A DNA stretch of 42,787 nt from Bacteroides sp. SM23_62_1 (GCA_001304505.1 LJUQ01000006.1:1-42787), one strand, 5' to 3'; positions 24,901 to 32,437 are shown, counted from the stretch's first letter. The notes: generated by a model not told the origin, from the letters alone. Numbers and translations: made by a program.

Positions 24901-25083
24901 CTTTTCTTTTGTAACGGCATCGTTCCATACCCAGAATGGTACAGTACGGTATTCTGCAGGAGGATCTTTGAATAATCCGGCAAGCTGATCATATGTGTTG
25001 ACAGCCGGCTCACCTGCTTGCTTGCATGAATAACTCGTCAGTATGAGTATAAGTACTGCGAGGATTGGAATGATGTTTTTCAT
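21955..25083 (-). CDS. GH106-like glycoside hydrolase (alpha-L-rhamnosidase type), lipoprotein
   Basis: A 1042-residue lipoprotein (lipobox SYSC, Cys20). The N-terminal catalytic part begins with FKDPPAEYRTVPFWVWNDAV, GGVFIHPRYGM and YIWIYDENSYPSG, the pattern of GH106-type rhamnosidases and their relatives. FTDEPHIGPS and SETYGGSGHE supply carboxylates that could act in catalysis. The C-terminal third (about 700-1042) looks like beta-sandwich and carbohydrate-binding domains, with a galactose-binding-like stretch near the end. Length fits the family. GH106 enzymes cleave alpha-L-rhamnose from pectins and other glycans, but this clade is broad and the sugar specificity is unproven. It is convergent with the sulfatase pair and may be a separate unit with its own promoter. 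Confidence 0.88.
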   Translation of the reverse strand: MKNIIPILAVLILILTSYSCKQAGEPAVNTYDQLAGLFKDPPAEYRTVPFWVWNDAVTKEKINFQLEEFRNKGFGGVFIHPRYGMITEYLSDEWFELVKYSVEKGKELGLYIWIYDENSYPSGFAGGHVPATMPESYNHGNALKQYKMTKLEPDNRKEYKHIFIKQDGQLVEITDRLEEYTGIEGDFYLYELIYYPKGKWYAGYSYVDLLYQGVTEKFIELTMSGYEEAVGTEFGNIIPGVFTDEPHIGPSGGRSSIRWTPDLYEVFEQRWGYDLRVRLNTLVEEEGDWKKVRHDYYETLLQMFIDRWSKPWYQYTEEKTLLWTGHYWEHDWPNPYHGGDNMAMYAWHQVPAIDMLFNTWDDRPDQFGNVRSVRELRSVANQMGRRRTLSETYGGSGHELTFQDMKRNGDWEYVLGVNLMNQHLSFMTLMGDRKHDYPQTFSYHSPWWDYYRYQNDYYGRLSMALSAGEQQNHVLVIEPTTTAWMYYNSAGDNQKLDEIESKFREFIDRMELFQIEYDLGSENILKDHGQVKDGKVVINQRSYDMVVIPPGLENLESSTSALVEEYLNQGGKILSFIPPPYFIDGENNPKMHELAKKYDEHYLRTSGELNGAEAELLAPAAISFKNPENTGGLLYHMRRIFRDGELLFLVNSSLNENTAGSVSIQGKSVVRLDPETGDIFKYPFVSEGEELYISYTLPPAGSLLLFISRKLIDAGEPLKEPEKWEAVESTGEMAVNPVKENVLVLDYCALTMGNMKEQEYYFYAASDTIFKHHGFDDNPWATSIQFKTEILDRDTFKADHSGFRTDFNFVIVRGVDYSDFKAVIERPHLYTVLVNGKEVRPMENTHWLDASFGVFSIGEYLDFSENTISLIANPMSVHCELAPVFVTGNFILKPGKEGWVISPPAILTTGAWPDQGYPFYSDIVSYSKNYSIENKTGRYKIVLGDWNGAVAGVGVNGAEAGIIYHQPYELDISDLITDGENSITIHIVGSLKNLLGPHHNVRTRDFVTPWSFRYAPDKQPPGEEYDLLDYGLMGDFELLSGI

Positions 25084-25156
25084 GATGGGTAGATTTTATT
25101 ATAATACCTGGTTTTTGCCTTCAGATTAAAGGAATAATAGAAGTAACAATATTAAG

Positions 25157-25236
25157 TTCTCGCAGATTTCGCTGATTTATCCGCAGATATCGCAGAGAAA
25201 GAGTTACTATTTATGATAAATCTGCGATATTCAGCG
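25157..25236. repeat. Long imperfect palindrome with CGCAGATTT words
   Basis: The left side has TTCTCGCAGATTTCGCTGAT and CCGCAGATATCGCAGAG; the right side has GATAAATCTGCGATATTCAG. The arms pair over about 21 bp with one gap and a few mismatches. Its opening TTCTCGC, the CGCAGAT words and a following GTTAC are shared with 16068-16172, so the two are related elements. The rest of the 341-bp gap (25084-25424) shows no gene. Confidence 0.7.
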
Positions 25237-25424
25237 GGCAAATATATGCCAATGTGCAAGATACCTTTAAACAGCAATTCATTAAAACACAAATGCTCAG
25301 GTATAAAACTAATGATTTTTTATAAGAAAGGGGATAAATAAGGTATGATATATACCGGGGGAACCTGTTATTTATCGTTTAAATTTTAAAACTGGAAAAG
25401 GAAAAGAAAATAACTGACAGTGAA

Positions 25425-25619
25425 TTAATCAATATCCTGTAGAACCTGTTCTAATTCATTTTCAATTAAATCAGACTGATTATCCTGCAGGGGATAGGAA
25501 TCATCATTAGCTCCTGCTACAATATAGCTGAGGAGACATAATCCAGAGATGATCAGAATGTAGATAATCAATCTCAGGATTGAGGGTAGTGCGGTTTTCG
25601 ATGCAAATTCTTTTTTCAC
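25425..25619 (-). CDS. Small single-span membrane protein with acidic tail
   Basis: A 64-residue protein read from a GTG start; no in-frame ATG exists upstream before a stop. It has a basic N-terminus, one transmembrane segment (about residues 15-37) and an acidic C-terminal tail (DNQSDLIENELEQVLQDID). Without gaps, its segment from Pro to CLLS aligns with the 36-residue protein at 31215-31325: the Pro, the CLLS word 16 residues later, and Ala at +23 and +25 coincide. It lies downstream of the hybrid kinase gene on the same strand, separated by 149 bp. Function unknown; the paralogue is the main support that it is real. Confidence 0.5.
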   Translation of the reverse strand: MKKEFASKTALPSILRLIIYILIISGLCLLSYIVAGANDDSYPLQDNQSDLIENELEQVLQDID

Positions 25620-25715
25620 ATACTTTTTTGTTCATATATATGATGCCTTCAGAAGCTTTTACCCTATGTGGTTTGATAGAAAAAATTGTGTAAATGAGAA
25701 AAAGATGGAAATGCA

Positions 25716-25765
25716 GGCTAAGACTAAGGCTAGGGCTAAGGGAGGCAGAGAGTGCAGGGTGTATA
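25716..25765. repeat. GGCTAA hexads and GCAGGGT-like heptads
   Basis: GGCTAA, GACTAA, GGCTAG and GGCTAA at a 6-nt period, followed by degenerate words such as GTGCAGGGTGTATAGGG. The array stops next to the end of the hybrid kinase gene. Confidence 0.6.
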
Positions 25766-25768
25766 GGG

Positions 25769-28528
25769 TCATGATTTATTTTTCAGGTATTCCGAAGGAG
25801 ATTGTCCGAACAATTCCTTAAAGCATTTAGCGAAATAGGACAGGTTATTGAAACCCACCTCATAAGCCACCTCGGCCACGTTGCCGAATTTCTGTTCAAG
25901 AAGACTGGCGGATCGTTTAAGCCTGATTGTCCGGATAAAATCACCGGGGGCCTGATCGGTAAGTGCTTTCAGTTTACGGAACACCTGCATATGACTCAGC
26001 CCGATTTCTTTTTGCAGGGCAGCCACATCAAAATCCTCCTCCCCCATCCTGTTTTCAATGATCTCAATGGTCCTGTTCAGGAACCGTTCATCGGCAGAGG
26101 TGATGGCTATCTCTTTTGGCTGAAGGGTCACCTCCCTGCTGAACCGTTCACGCAGCTTCCGCCGCTGGTCGATTAGGTTATTGATCCTGGTAAGCAACTC
26201 TTTCATGTTGAAAGGCTTGGTAATATAATCATCGGCCCCAGTCTCCAGTCCTTCAATACGGTCTTCAACAGTGGCTTTTGCAGTAAGCATAATGACGGGG
26301 ATATGGCTGGTACGTTCATCTGTTTTAAGCCTTTTACAGAATTCCACACCATCCATATTGGGCATCATCAGGTCGGTAACAACCAGATCAGGTATATGTT
26401 CTGTGGAGATCGCTAAGCCCTCAACCCCGTCAGAGGCTTCAAACACCCGGAACTCTGTCAGATGCTGACGTATATGTGACCTGATATCAGGATGATCATC
26501 AACCACCAGTATTAACGGAAGACCTTCTTCACCCTCATTATAAATCTGATCTTCCGAAGATTCCGGAACCAGTTCTTCTGTTTCTGATTTTTTCATTGTT
26601 CCCATTACCTTTTCAGTCTCTGTCAGGATGAATTCATCGTCCCTGAGATGCTCTTTCCCGAGCGGCAGGTGTACATTGAACCGGGTCCCCTTACCCGGCG
26701 TGCTTTCAACAGTGATCATTCCATGCATCAGATCCAGCAACTCTTTCGTCAGGGCCAGTCCAATACCTGTACCGATCCGGTCAATTTCAGATGAGCCCTC
26801 CACCTGGTGAAAGCGATCAAAAACTCTGGACAGCTGGTCTTCGGGAATTCCTTTTCCGGAATCCATGACAGATAAAACAAGAACAGGATTTTCACTGATA
26901 AATGGAGGCCGGATGACCGCCCTGGATTCGGATACGACAGCTGTTTTGACTCCTACAGTGCCATTCTCAGGGGTGAATTTGAAAGCATTTGAAAGCAGAT
27001 TATTAATGATCTTTTCCAGCTTGTCGGGATCGTAATAAGTGATACAGAGCTCATCCGGAATTTCATACCTAAAATCAATATTCTTTTGCTCGGCCAGAGA
27101 GGTAAACGAAAGAATCATAGTTTTGAGTGCATGGACGATATCGCCTTCTATCAGTTCGATTTTCAGTTTACCGGCATCCATTTTCGACAGATCCAGCATC
27201 TGGTTGACAAGGTCAAGCAGACGTTGTGCATTCCGTTGCATCATCTTCAGGGTTTTACCCGAGGTTTTGCCTGTGGAGCCCTGCTCAATCATATCTTCCA
27301 GTGGGCTTAGAATCAACGTAAGCGGAGTGCGAAACTCATGTGAGATATTGGAAAACATCCGGGATTTGAGTTCGTCAATTTCAGCGAGGAGCCGGTTGGC
27401 TTTTTGTTTCATGCGATAATTACGGTACAATACTGCCAGAATAATAATTACCAGAAATAAAGCGATAAATGAAAAATTTCTCAACAACTTTTGCCTTTGC
27501 AGGATTTTTTCCTGGAGTTGTCTTTCAAGCTCCCTTTGCCTGTCCCATTCCAACTGGATTAATTCAATTTTTACCCCCATCCTTTCAATACTGTCATTTA
27601 TTCGATAATACAGTTCCGAATATTGAAGTGCTTTTTCAGAGTTTTCAATCTTTTTATGGGAATCTCCCAGATATTCTGCAATATCTCTGATCCGGTCAAT
27701 TGAACTTAGATCTTCAGATAGGTTAAGTGCAGAATCAAGATAGCTGATAGCAAGATTATAATTGGCGGTTTTGTAATATAAACGACCCAGATGATAGTAC
27801 GAATCAGCAATCCTTGGTTTAAGACTGATCATTTTACTGATTAAAAGACTTTTATTAAAAAAAGCCCTGGCTTCATTGGTTTCTCCCAGAAATTCATGAT
27901 GCTCACCCAGGTTCAGATATACTGACGGGATTTTGGTTGAATCACCAAGTTTTGTAAACACATTTAAAGAATAAGATAAATAATGCAAAGCACTGTCTGG
28001 TTTTCCCATATGATCCAGCACTGTACCAATATTAACGGATGAGGAAGCAACTCTGCCTTCATCACCAAATTCAATGAAAAGTTGAAGTCCTTTTTCAAAA
28101 TATTCCCGGGCTTGTGAGTAATTCTTTTCAGTCACCCATAGTTTACCAATACTATTATAAATTGATCCAAGTCCTGATTTATCATTCATTTCTTCATATA
28201 AAGGAATGCATTTCAATAAATAATCCATTGCTCTGTCATACCTGCCTATATTGCTGTTTATTATCGCAAGGTTGTTATATGATCTCATAATACCATGCTT
28301 GAATCCGATCTGCTCCGATAACGTTAAACTCTCTTCTCCAAATCTTAAGGCTTCAATTGGATCATAAGCCCTCGTTTGTTCTGAAATTACAAGAAGCAGA
28401 TTTACTTTATTTGTATCTTCTGATTCAATATCAAGCTTTTCAATCAGACTGTCCCGAACATTCTGACAATTGCAGGAAAGAATATAAAACATTACAAGCA
28501 ATATGGAAACAAAATGGTATTTCATCAA
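25769..28528 (-). CDS. Hybrid two-component system protein: TPR sensor, histidine kinase, receiver, AraC
   Basis: A 919-residue one-protein signalling chain. Order: signal peptide (to about 20), periplasmic TPR repeats (about 45-310), coiled coil, transmembrane segment (352-368), HisKA with His397 in SNISHEFRTPL, HATPase with N-box DKLEKIINNLLSNAFKF and G-boxes DSGKGIPED and GTGIGLALTKELL, receiver with phospho-acceptor Asp719 in VVTDLMMPN and Lys771, and an AraC DNA-binding domain (about 810-915, ending NLSYFAKCFKELFGQSP). Unlike the polysaccharide HTCS proteins with beta-propeller sensors, this one senses through TPRs, so a peptide or protein partner is likely. It lies 16 bp after the radical SAM gene and is probably co-transcribed with it; its target promoters are unknown. 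Confidence 0.95.
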   Translation of the reverse strand: MMKYHFVSILLVMFYILSCNCQNVRDSLIEKLDIESEDTNKVNLLLVISEQTRAYDPIEALRFGEESLTLSEQIGFKHGIMRSYNNLAIINSNIGRYDRAMDYLLKCIPLYEEMNDKSGLGSIYNSIGKLWVTEKNYSQAREYFEKGLQLFIEFGDEGRVASSSVNIGTVLDHMGKPDSALHYLSYSLNVFTKLGDSTKIPSVYLNLGEHHEFLGETNEARAFFNKSLLISKMISLKPRIADSYYHLGRLYYKTANYNLAISYLDSALNLSEDLSSIDRIRDIAEYLGDSHKKIENSEKALQYSELYYRINDSIERMGVKIELIQLEWDRQRELERQLQEKILQRQKLLRNFSFIALFLVIIILAVLYRNYRMKQKANRLLAEIDELKSRMFSNISHEFRTPLTLILSPLEDMIEQGSTGKTSGKTLKMMQRNAQRLLDLVNQMLDLSKMDAGKLKIELIEGDIVHALKTMILSFTSLAEQKNIDFRYEIPDELCITYYDPDKLEKIINNLLSNAFKFTPENGTVGVKTAVVSESRAVIRPPFISENPVLVLSVMDSGKGIPEDQLSRVFDRFHQVEGSSEIDRIGTGIGLALTKELLDLMHGMITVESTPGKGTRFNVHLPLGKEHLRDDEFILTETEKVMGTMKKSETEELVPESSEDQIYNEGEEGLPLILVVDDHPDIRSHIRQHLTEFRVFEASDGVEGLAISTEHIPDLVVTDLMMPNMDGVEFCKRLKTDERTSHIPVIMLTAKATVEDRIEGLETGADDYITKPFNMKELLTRINNLIDQRRKLRERFSREVTLQPKEIAITSADERFLNRTIEIIENRMGEEDFDVAALQKEIGLSHMQVFRKLKALTDQAPGDFIRTIRLKRSASLLEQKFGNVAEVAYEVGFNNLSYFAKCFKELFGQSPSEYLKNKS

Positions 28529-28544
28529 TTAATTGAAAAACTAA

Positions 28545-30545
28545 TCAATTATTTTTTGTAAGTTCAACTATTCCAAGCCTTAATAGCTTTTTCAATAATC
28601 TCCTTGATCCGTTTTCATCCAATACAGGTTTGCAATAATCAATAAACTTTTTAACCTTCATATCCCTCAGATTTTCCAATATAACCAAATATTTTCCTGA
28701 TACCGGGATTAATTCGCAATATTTTTCTGAAACTGGAAGCACAATGTAATGATAGCTTCCTCTTTTAAGTTGTGTTTTCCCGAGTAAAGTTAAATGATTA
28801 TTAGCAAGATGATGAATATTATACATGGTGGTAATTATTTTCCAGACAGGTAATACTTTCATATAATTATTTATTGAAATAGTATTTGAGGTTTTTGACA
28901 ATTTATTTACAGAGGATCTTATAAATTGCCATTTATTATATGTTACCTGCATATAAGCTTTGGTAAAATCAGCCTGGAATAAATCGAATATGTACTCTTT
29001 TAATCCTCTGGAAGTTAAATATTCCAGATATTGCCTGAATGATTCGGTTAAAAAGTATAATCCCCTCTCAGTAATTAATCTCTTGTCAGATTTTACCGGT
29101 GTATTTTTCTTTATGAAATGATATAATGGGAAATCTGAAATATCTGATTCAAGATATTCTTTAATAGATTGAATGGTAGGTATAAAATGGATTAGCAGAT
29201 TAACCATATTACTGATAAACAATAACTCAGTTCTCCCAAGATTTTTATTAGGCAGAAAATAAAATGAACTGAACAAGTGCCGGTTAGTTTTGACCAGATC
29301 AATAACAGGACCGGTAATACTTGAACCTGAGAATCCAAAACTTTTACCATCAAATTCCAGTTTATCTATATATTGCTCATATAACGGAGTTCCGGGCAAG
29401 ACGGATAATAATGTCATTTGTGGTTCAGCACCTGCCATCGCCATTAACAATACAGACCTGAGGGTTTTGTCAATATCTTCAGCAGTTTCACCGGGAAATC
29501 CAGCCATATAGGAAACAATAACTTTCATTCCCAGACTTGTTGCATAACTTATTTTCCTGAAGGCATCCTTCAGATCAAGGTTCTTTTTGATCTGTTTTTG
29601 GATTTTTTCAGATCCCGATTCTATCCCGAAAAAAATAGCCCTGCACCCGCTATTCCACATGGCCTTCAGCATTTCTTCAGTGACACAATCTGTTCTGGCT
29701 GAACAGGACCAGGTTAATTCTATTTTCCTTGAATTATAATGGTCTATCAGTGTTTCACAGAGGGTATTGATATATTTCTTATCAAGTGTAAGCATATCAT
29801 GAGAGAATCCGAAATGATTCACATCCAGTTTCTTTCTGCAATAATCTATTTCTTTTATAATCCGGATGGCTGATTTTACCCTGTAGGACTTTGAAAAGAA
29901 CTGGTTTGTAGAGCAATAAGTACATTTAAACGGACAACCCCGCCCGACATCCAGCCTCAGGTGTTCCTTCTGAAAAATCCTTTCATATGAAGGAATTGGA
30001 AGGGAATCAAGATTCTCAATAAAACCATATCCCCCATTGTGCATTATTTTTTTCTTTTTCCCAGGAATCCGATATGTCAGTCCTTCAATTTGACTGATAT
30101 CATGATTTTTACCATTTGATAAAATATATTTCAATAATTTAATAAGACTTTCATCGGCTTCCCCTTTCAGGATAAAATCAATAAAAGGATATTCTTTCAT
30201 GGTCTCCTCATCCAGGATTGAAGCCTGCGGACCTCCGAACACAACCGGAAGTTCAGGCGATAAAGCTTTTATTGCTTTTGCAATAAGAATGGCGGATGGA
30301 TAAGAAAAACACCAGGTTGAAAAACCAATAATTTTTGGATTCTTTTCAACTATATCTTTTGCTACTATCTGATAATCACTTTTTATTAGCAAGACTTTCC
30401 ATAGAATGTATATTTCTGTGTTAAATCCTGCCTCAGATAAGGAGGATATCAATACCTGAAAACCGACAGGTATAAAATTTGTTGCTTCACTTTTTAGAAT
30501 AGGATTAATAACCGGAGGGATCAGTAAAAGATCAAGTGTGCTTAT
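28545..30545 (-). CDS. Radical SAM protein with N-terminal B12-binding-like domain; start codon unclear
   Basis: The radical SAM cluster motif is RGCPFKCTYCS; the three cysteines bind the 4Fe-4S cluster. GIESGSEKIQKQIKK and MAGFPGETAEDIDKT are further family landmarks. Upstream is a Rossmann-like domain with VVFGGPQAS, as in B12-binding radical SAM proteins, but the DxHxxG cobalamin motif is not seen. The C-terminal 250 residues are unrecognised. The first usual initiation codon is TTG at 30452, which would cut into the domain: the frame stays open upstream and encodes LLLIPPVINP and FIPVGFQVLISSL, the expected family N-terminus. No ATG, GTG or TTG is in frame there; ATA at 30543-30545 (then STLDLLL) is the most natural start. 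The kinase gene follows by 16 bp. Confidence 0.85.
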   Translation of the reverse strand: MSTLDLLLIPPVINPILKSEATNFIPVGFQVLISSLSEAGFNTEIYILWKVLLIKSDYQIVAKDIVEKNPKIIGFSTWCFSYPSAILIAKAIKALSPELPVVFGGPQASILDEETMKEYPFIDFILKGEADESLIKLLKYILSNGKNHDISQIEGLTYRIPGKKKKIMHNGGYGFIENLDSLPIPSYERIFQKEHLRLDVGRGCPFKCTYCSTNQFFSKSYRVKSAIRIIKEIDYCRKKLDVNHFGFSHDMLTLDKKYINTLCETLIDHYNSRKIELTWSCSARTDCVTEEMLKAMWNSGCRAIFFGIESGSEKIQKQIKKNLDLKDAFRKISYATSLGMKVIVSYMAGFPGETAEDIDKTLRSVLLMAMAGAEPQMTLLSVLPGTPLYEQYIDKLEFDGKSFGFSGSSITGPVIDLVKTNRHLFSSFYFLPNKNLGRTELLFISNMVNLLIHFIPTIQSIKEYLESDISDFPLYHFIKKNTPVKSDKRLITERGLYFLTESFRQYLEYLTSRGLKEYIFDLFQADFTKAYMQVTYNKWQFIRSSVNKLSKTSNTISINNYMKVLPVWKIITTMYNIHHLANNHLTLLGKTQLKRGSYHYIVLPVSEKYCELIPVSGKYLVILENLRDMKVKKFIDYCKPVLDENGSRRLLKKLLRLGIVELTKNN

Positions 30546-30655
30546 GCGGGGATAAAAATTATTAACTCTATAATCAGTATAGAAATCTGAATTCCTGATA
30601 TTTTCAGACTGGTAAATCTGGACTTAATTAATTAATATGATCAGTAATTAATTAC

Positions 30656-30684
30656 CACAACTGTAATAATGCTAATAAGTTGTG
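30656..30684. terminator. Stem-loop between the small charged gene and the radical SAM gene
   Basis: CACAACT and AGTTGTG form a perfect 7-bp stem with a 15-nt A+T-rich loop. It could terminate the small gene at 30735 or act in the leader of the radical SAM gene, about 110 bases before its inferred start. Confidence 0.35.
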
Positions 30685-30734
30685 ATAAAAATTAATGGCC
30701 AAAATTATCCTATTGAACAAGGATCTTTAGCTGG

Positions 30735-30929
30735 TTATTTAGAAGAAACCTTTTTAAAATAGGTCTCTACATCCTCTGTCTGTGGAGGATTGTATTCGAA
30801 GGTTATCTCTAATTTATTCTTTTGAGTTATTTTGGCTGCATCTTTATCTAATTTTCTTAGCCTGCAGTCTAACCTATGAATAAGCCTTCTTACTGCTTTA
30901 CGTTTTCGGGAATCATGTTCTAGTTCCAT
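30735..30929 (-). CDS. Small charged hypothetical protein
   Basis: A 64-residue, very basic protein rich in Lys and Arg (RKRKAVRRLIHRLDCRLRKLDKD), predicted mostly helical in its first half, with a short acidic or polar tail (PPQTEDVETYFKKVSSK). No signal peptide or membrane segment is present. I do not recognise a family; the composition would fit a nucleic-acid- or ribosome-associated protein, which is only a guess. It sits alone on the minus strand between the radical SAM gene and the tiny membrane protein gene. An ATG start in an A+T-rich leader is typical for this phylum. Confidence 0.45.
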   Translation of the reverse strand: MELEHDSRKRKAVRRLIHRLDCRLRKLDKDAAKITQKNKLEITFEYNPPQTEDVETYFKKVSSK

Positions 30930-31085
30930 AATAGTAATATAAGATTATTAATGTTTATAAAATTACAACCTAAAAATCTGAAAGTCAAGATATTTTTAAT
31001 ATTTTTTCAGATAATTGGAATTCATCTGAAAGAATGCCTTGTGGATTTTCCTTGTGTCTGAGGTATAATGCGATAATAATAAATC

Positions 31086-31170
31086 GGTCACAGAGTGTCA
31101 CAGAGAATTAAGAGGGCCTCAGAGAAATTAACTCTATGACTCTCAAAAAGCTCTGTGGTCCTCTGTGACC
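31086..31170. repeat. Long imperfect palindrome with CACAGAG words
   Basis: Left arm GGTCACAGAGTGTCACAGAG pairs with right arm CTCTGTGGTCCTCTGTGACC at 17 of 20 positions. Each arm has two CACAGAG words, giving the same two-word design as the CGCAGATTT palindromes. It ends 45 bp from the tiny membrane protein gene. Confidence 0.75.
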
Positions 31171-31214
31171 TTCACTTCCAACCTTATGATTCCGCACAGA
31201 ACCACCAGATTATC

Positions 31215-31325
31215 CTATGCATTAGCAAATGCACTGCTGAGTAAACAAAAAATTACGAGGGTTACCATCCAGATCAGAAATATGACCAGTGCCGGGAATC
31301 CTTTTTTGCATGATTTTGTTTTCAT
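31215..31325 (-). CDS. Tiny single-span membrane protein (36 aa)
   Basis: ATG at 31325 opens a 36-residue frame ending with TAG: a basic start (MKTKSCKKG), one hydrophobic helix (about residues 10-31) and a short AFANA end. It is too short for most gene callers. Support comes from similarity to the 64-residue protein at 25425-25619: Pro11 then CLLS 16 residues later, a shared Ile and an aromatic in the middle, and Ala at the same spacing after CLLS, all without gaps. The other protein carries an additional acidic tail that is absent here. Both genes are on the minus strand, on either side of the radical SAM and kinase pair. Function unknown: a regulatory membrane peptide, toxin or leader peptide are possible. 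Confidence 0.45.
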   Translation of the reverse strand: MKTKSCKKGFPALVIFLIWMVTLVIFCLLSSAFANA

Positions 31326-31404
31326 CTTCAGGTCTTTATTGATTTAAGTTCCAGATTTAAGGTTATCCTTTTTAAGGCACGGTTTGAGGGCCGGAGACGC
31401 ATCC

Positions 31405-31422
31405 CCACGAATAAATTCGTGG
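31405..31422. repeat. Perfect palindrome CCACGAAT-AA-ATTCGTGG
   Basis: Perfect 8-bp arms around two A residues, in the gap downstream of the phosphatase gene. It may be a terminator stem or another dispersed palindrome. The rest of that gap shows only T-rich sequence repeating TTTTATCTTTTT words near 31490-31520. Confidence 0.5.
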
Positions 31423-31520
31423 ATTATAATTCCTTTTATCTTTTTTCCCTGTGAAATATTTTTGTCCCTCAAATTTCACAGTGTAGACTTTTATCTTTTT
31501 CCTTTTATCTTTTATCTTTT

Positions 31521-32417
31521 TCAGAAACGGATCCCCATAACAGTAATATCATCGATCTGTTCTACCGGCCCCTGCCATTCGGTAATTGTATCATCCAGGA
31601 TTTGTTTCTGCCTGTTCATTTTTTTATGGTAAATGTTCTCCAGCAGGTTCTGGAAACGCTTTAAGGTAAATTTCTTATTTTTCTCCCCTCCGAACTGGTC
31701 GGGATATCCATCGGTGAACAGGTAATATATATCTCCCGGCCGTACACCGATTTCATATTTTATACATGGTTTATCGCAATCCATATGTGCATTCCAGGGC
31801 ATCTGATCCGGTCTGATTTTATCGAGCGAGTTATTCCTGATCCGGTAAATACGATCCAGAGCGCCTGCGAATTGAAGTGTATTTTCTTTCATATCAAAAA
31901 CACATAAAGTAAGATCCAGCCCATCTTTTATTTCTTCCCCGTTCCTTTTCCTGTGCATGGTCATATTCATTCTTTCCCTTAAAGTGTTCAGGATCATATC
32001 TGCCTCAACCATCTTATCCCTGCAGGTGATTTGTTCGAGTAACAGTATCCCCAGGATACTCAGGAATGCACCCGGTACACCATGTCCTGTACAGTCGGCA
32101 ATGGTAAAGATCAGCTTTCCTTCGACCTGGGTAACCCAATAAAAATCGCCGCTCACAATCTCCTTTGGCTTGTTCAGTATAAAATAATCGTTAAAATGAT
32201 TTTTAAATAATTTCCCGGTAGGCAGCAGGGCATTCTGAATCCTGCTGGCATATTGAATACTCTGAATAATGGCTTTATTTTTCTCTTCAAGCTTAACTGT
32301 CCTCTCCCTGACCTTTTCCTCAAAAACTTTGCGCAAACCATCAATTTCTAAAATATTATGATACTCCCACAGGCGATTCAATGCAGGAAATCCGTTTTGT
32401 CGCAGTGTTGGTCTCAT
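31521..32417 (-). CDS. SpoIIE/PP2C-type serine phosphatase without a sensor domain
   Basis: A 298-residue protein. Residues 1-27 have no recognisable domain, 28-60 form a coiled coil (VFEEKVRERTVKLEEKNK), and the rest is a SpoIIE-type PP2C phosphatase with metal-binding Asp91 in SGDFYW, Asp108 in ADCTGHGVPGA, and the C-terminal DDITVMGI. Relatives in this phylum usually have N-terminal TPR, GAF or membrane sensor domains in front of the coil; here an in-frame stop precedes the start, so the short form is genuine in this sequence. Such phosphatases act on anti-sigma-factor antagonists or similar phosphoproteins. The start is marked by a strong Shine-Dalgarno sequence, unusual here. No anti-anti-sigma or kinase gene is adjacent. 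Confidence 0.9.
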   Translation of the reverse strand: MRPTLRQNGFPALNRLWEYHNILEIDGLRKVFEEKVRERTVKLEEKNKAIIQSIQYASRIQNALLPTGKLFKNHFNDYFILNKPKEIVSGDFYWVTQVEGKLIFTIADCTGHGVPGAFLSILGILLLEQITCRDKMVEADMILNTLRERMNMTMHRKRNGEEIKDGLDLTLCVFDMKENTLQFAGALDRIYRIRNNSLDKIRPDQMPWNAHMDCDKPCIKYEIGVRPGDIYYLFTDGYPDQFGGEKNKKFTLKRFQNLLENIYHKKMNRQKQILDDTITEWQGPVEQIDDITVMGIRF

Positions 32418-32425
32418 GATATTTC

Positions 32426-32432
32426 CCTCCTT
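32426..32432 (-). promoter_or_regulatory. Canonical Shine-Dalgarno AAGGAGG before phosphatase gene
   Basis: On the minus strand AAGGAGG lies 8 nt before the ATG of the SpoIIE-type gene. Most genes in this window have no such site, as is usual for Bacteroidota, so this one decides the start and hints at strong or independent translation. Confidence 0.7.
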
Positions 32433-32437
32433 ATTTT

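Noticed and set aside
31490-31520. T-rich TTTTATCTTTTT run as a distinct regulatory element
   Set aside because: Simple low-complexity sequence downstream of the phosphatase gene; it could contribute to termination but shows no stem.
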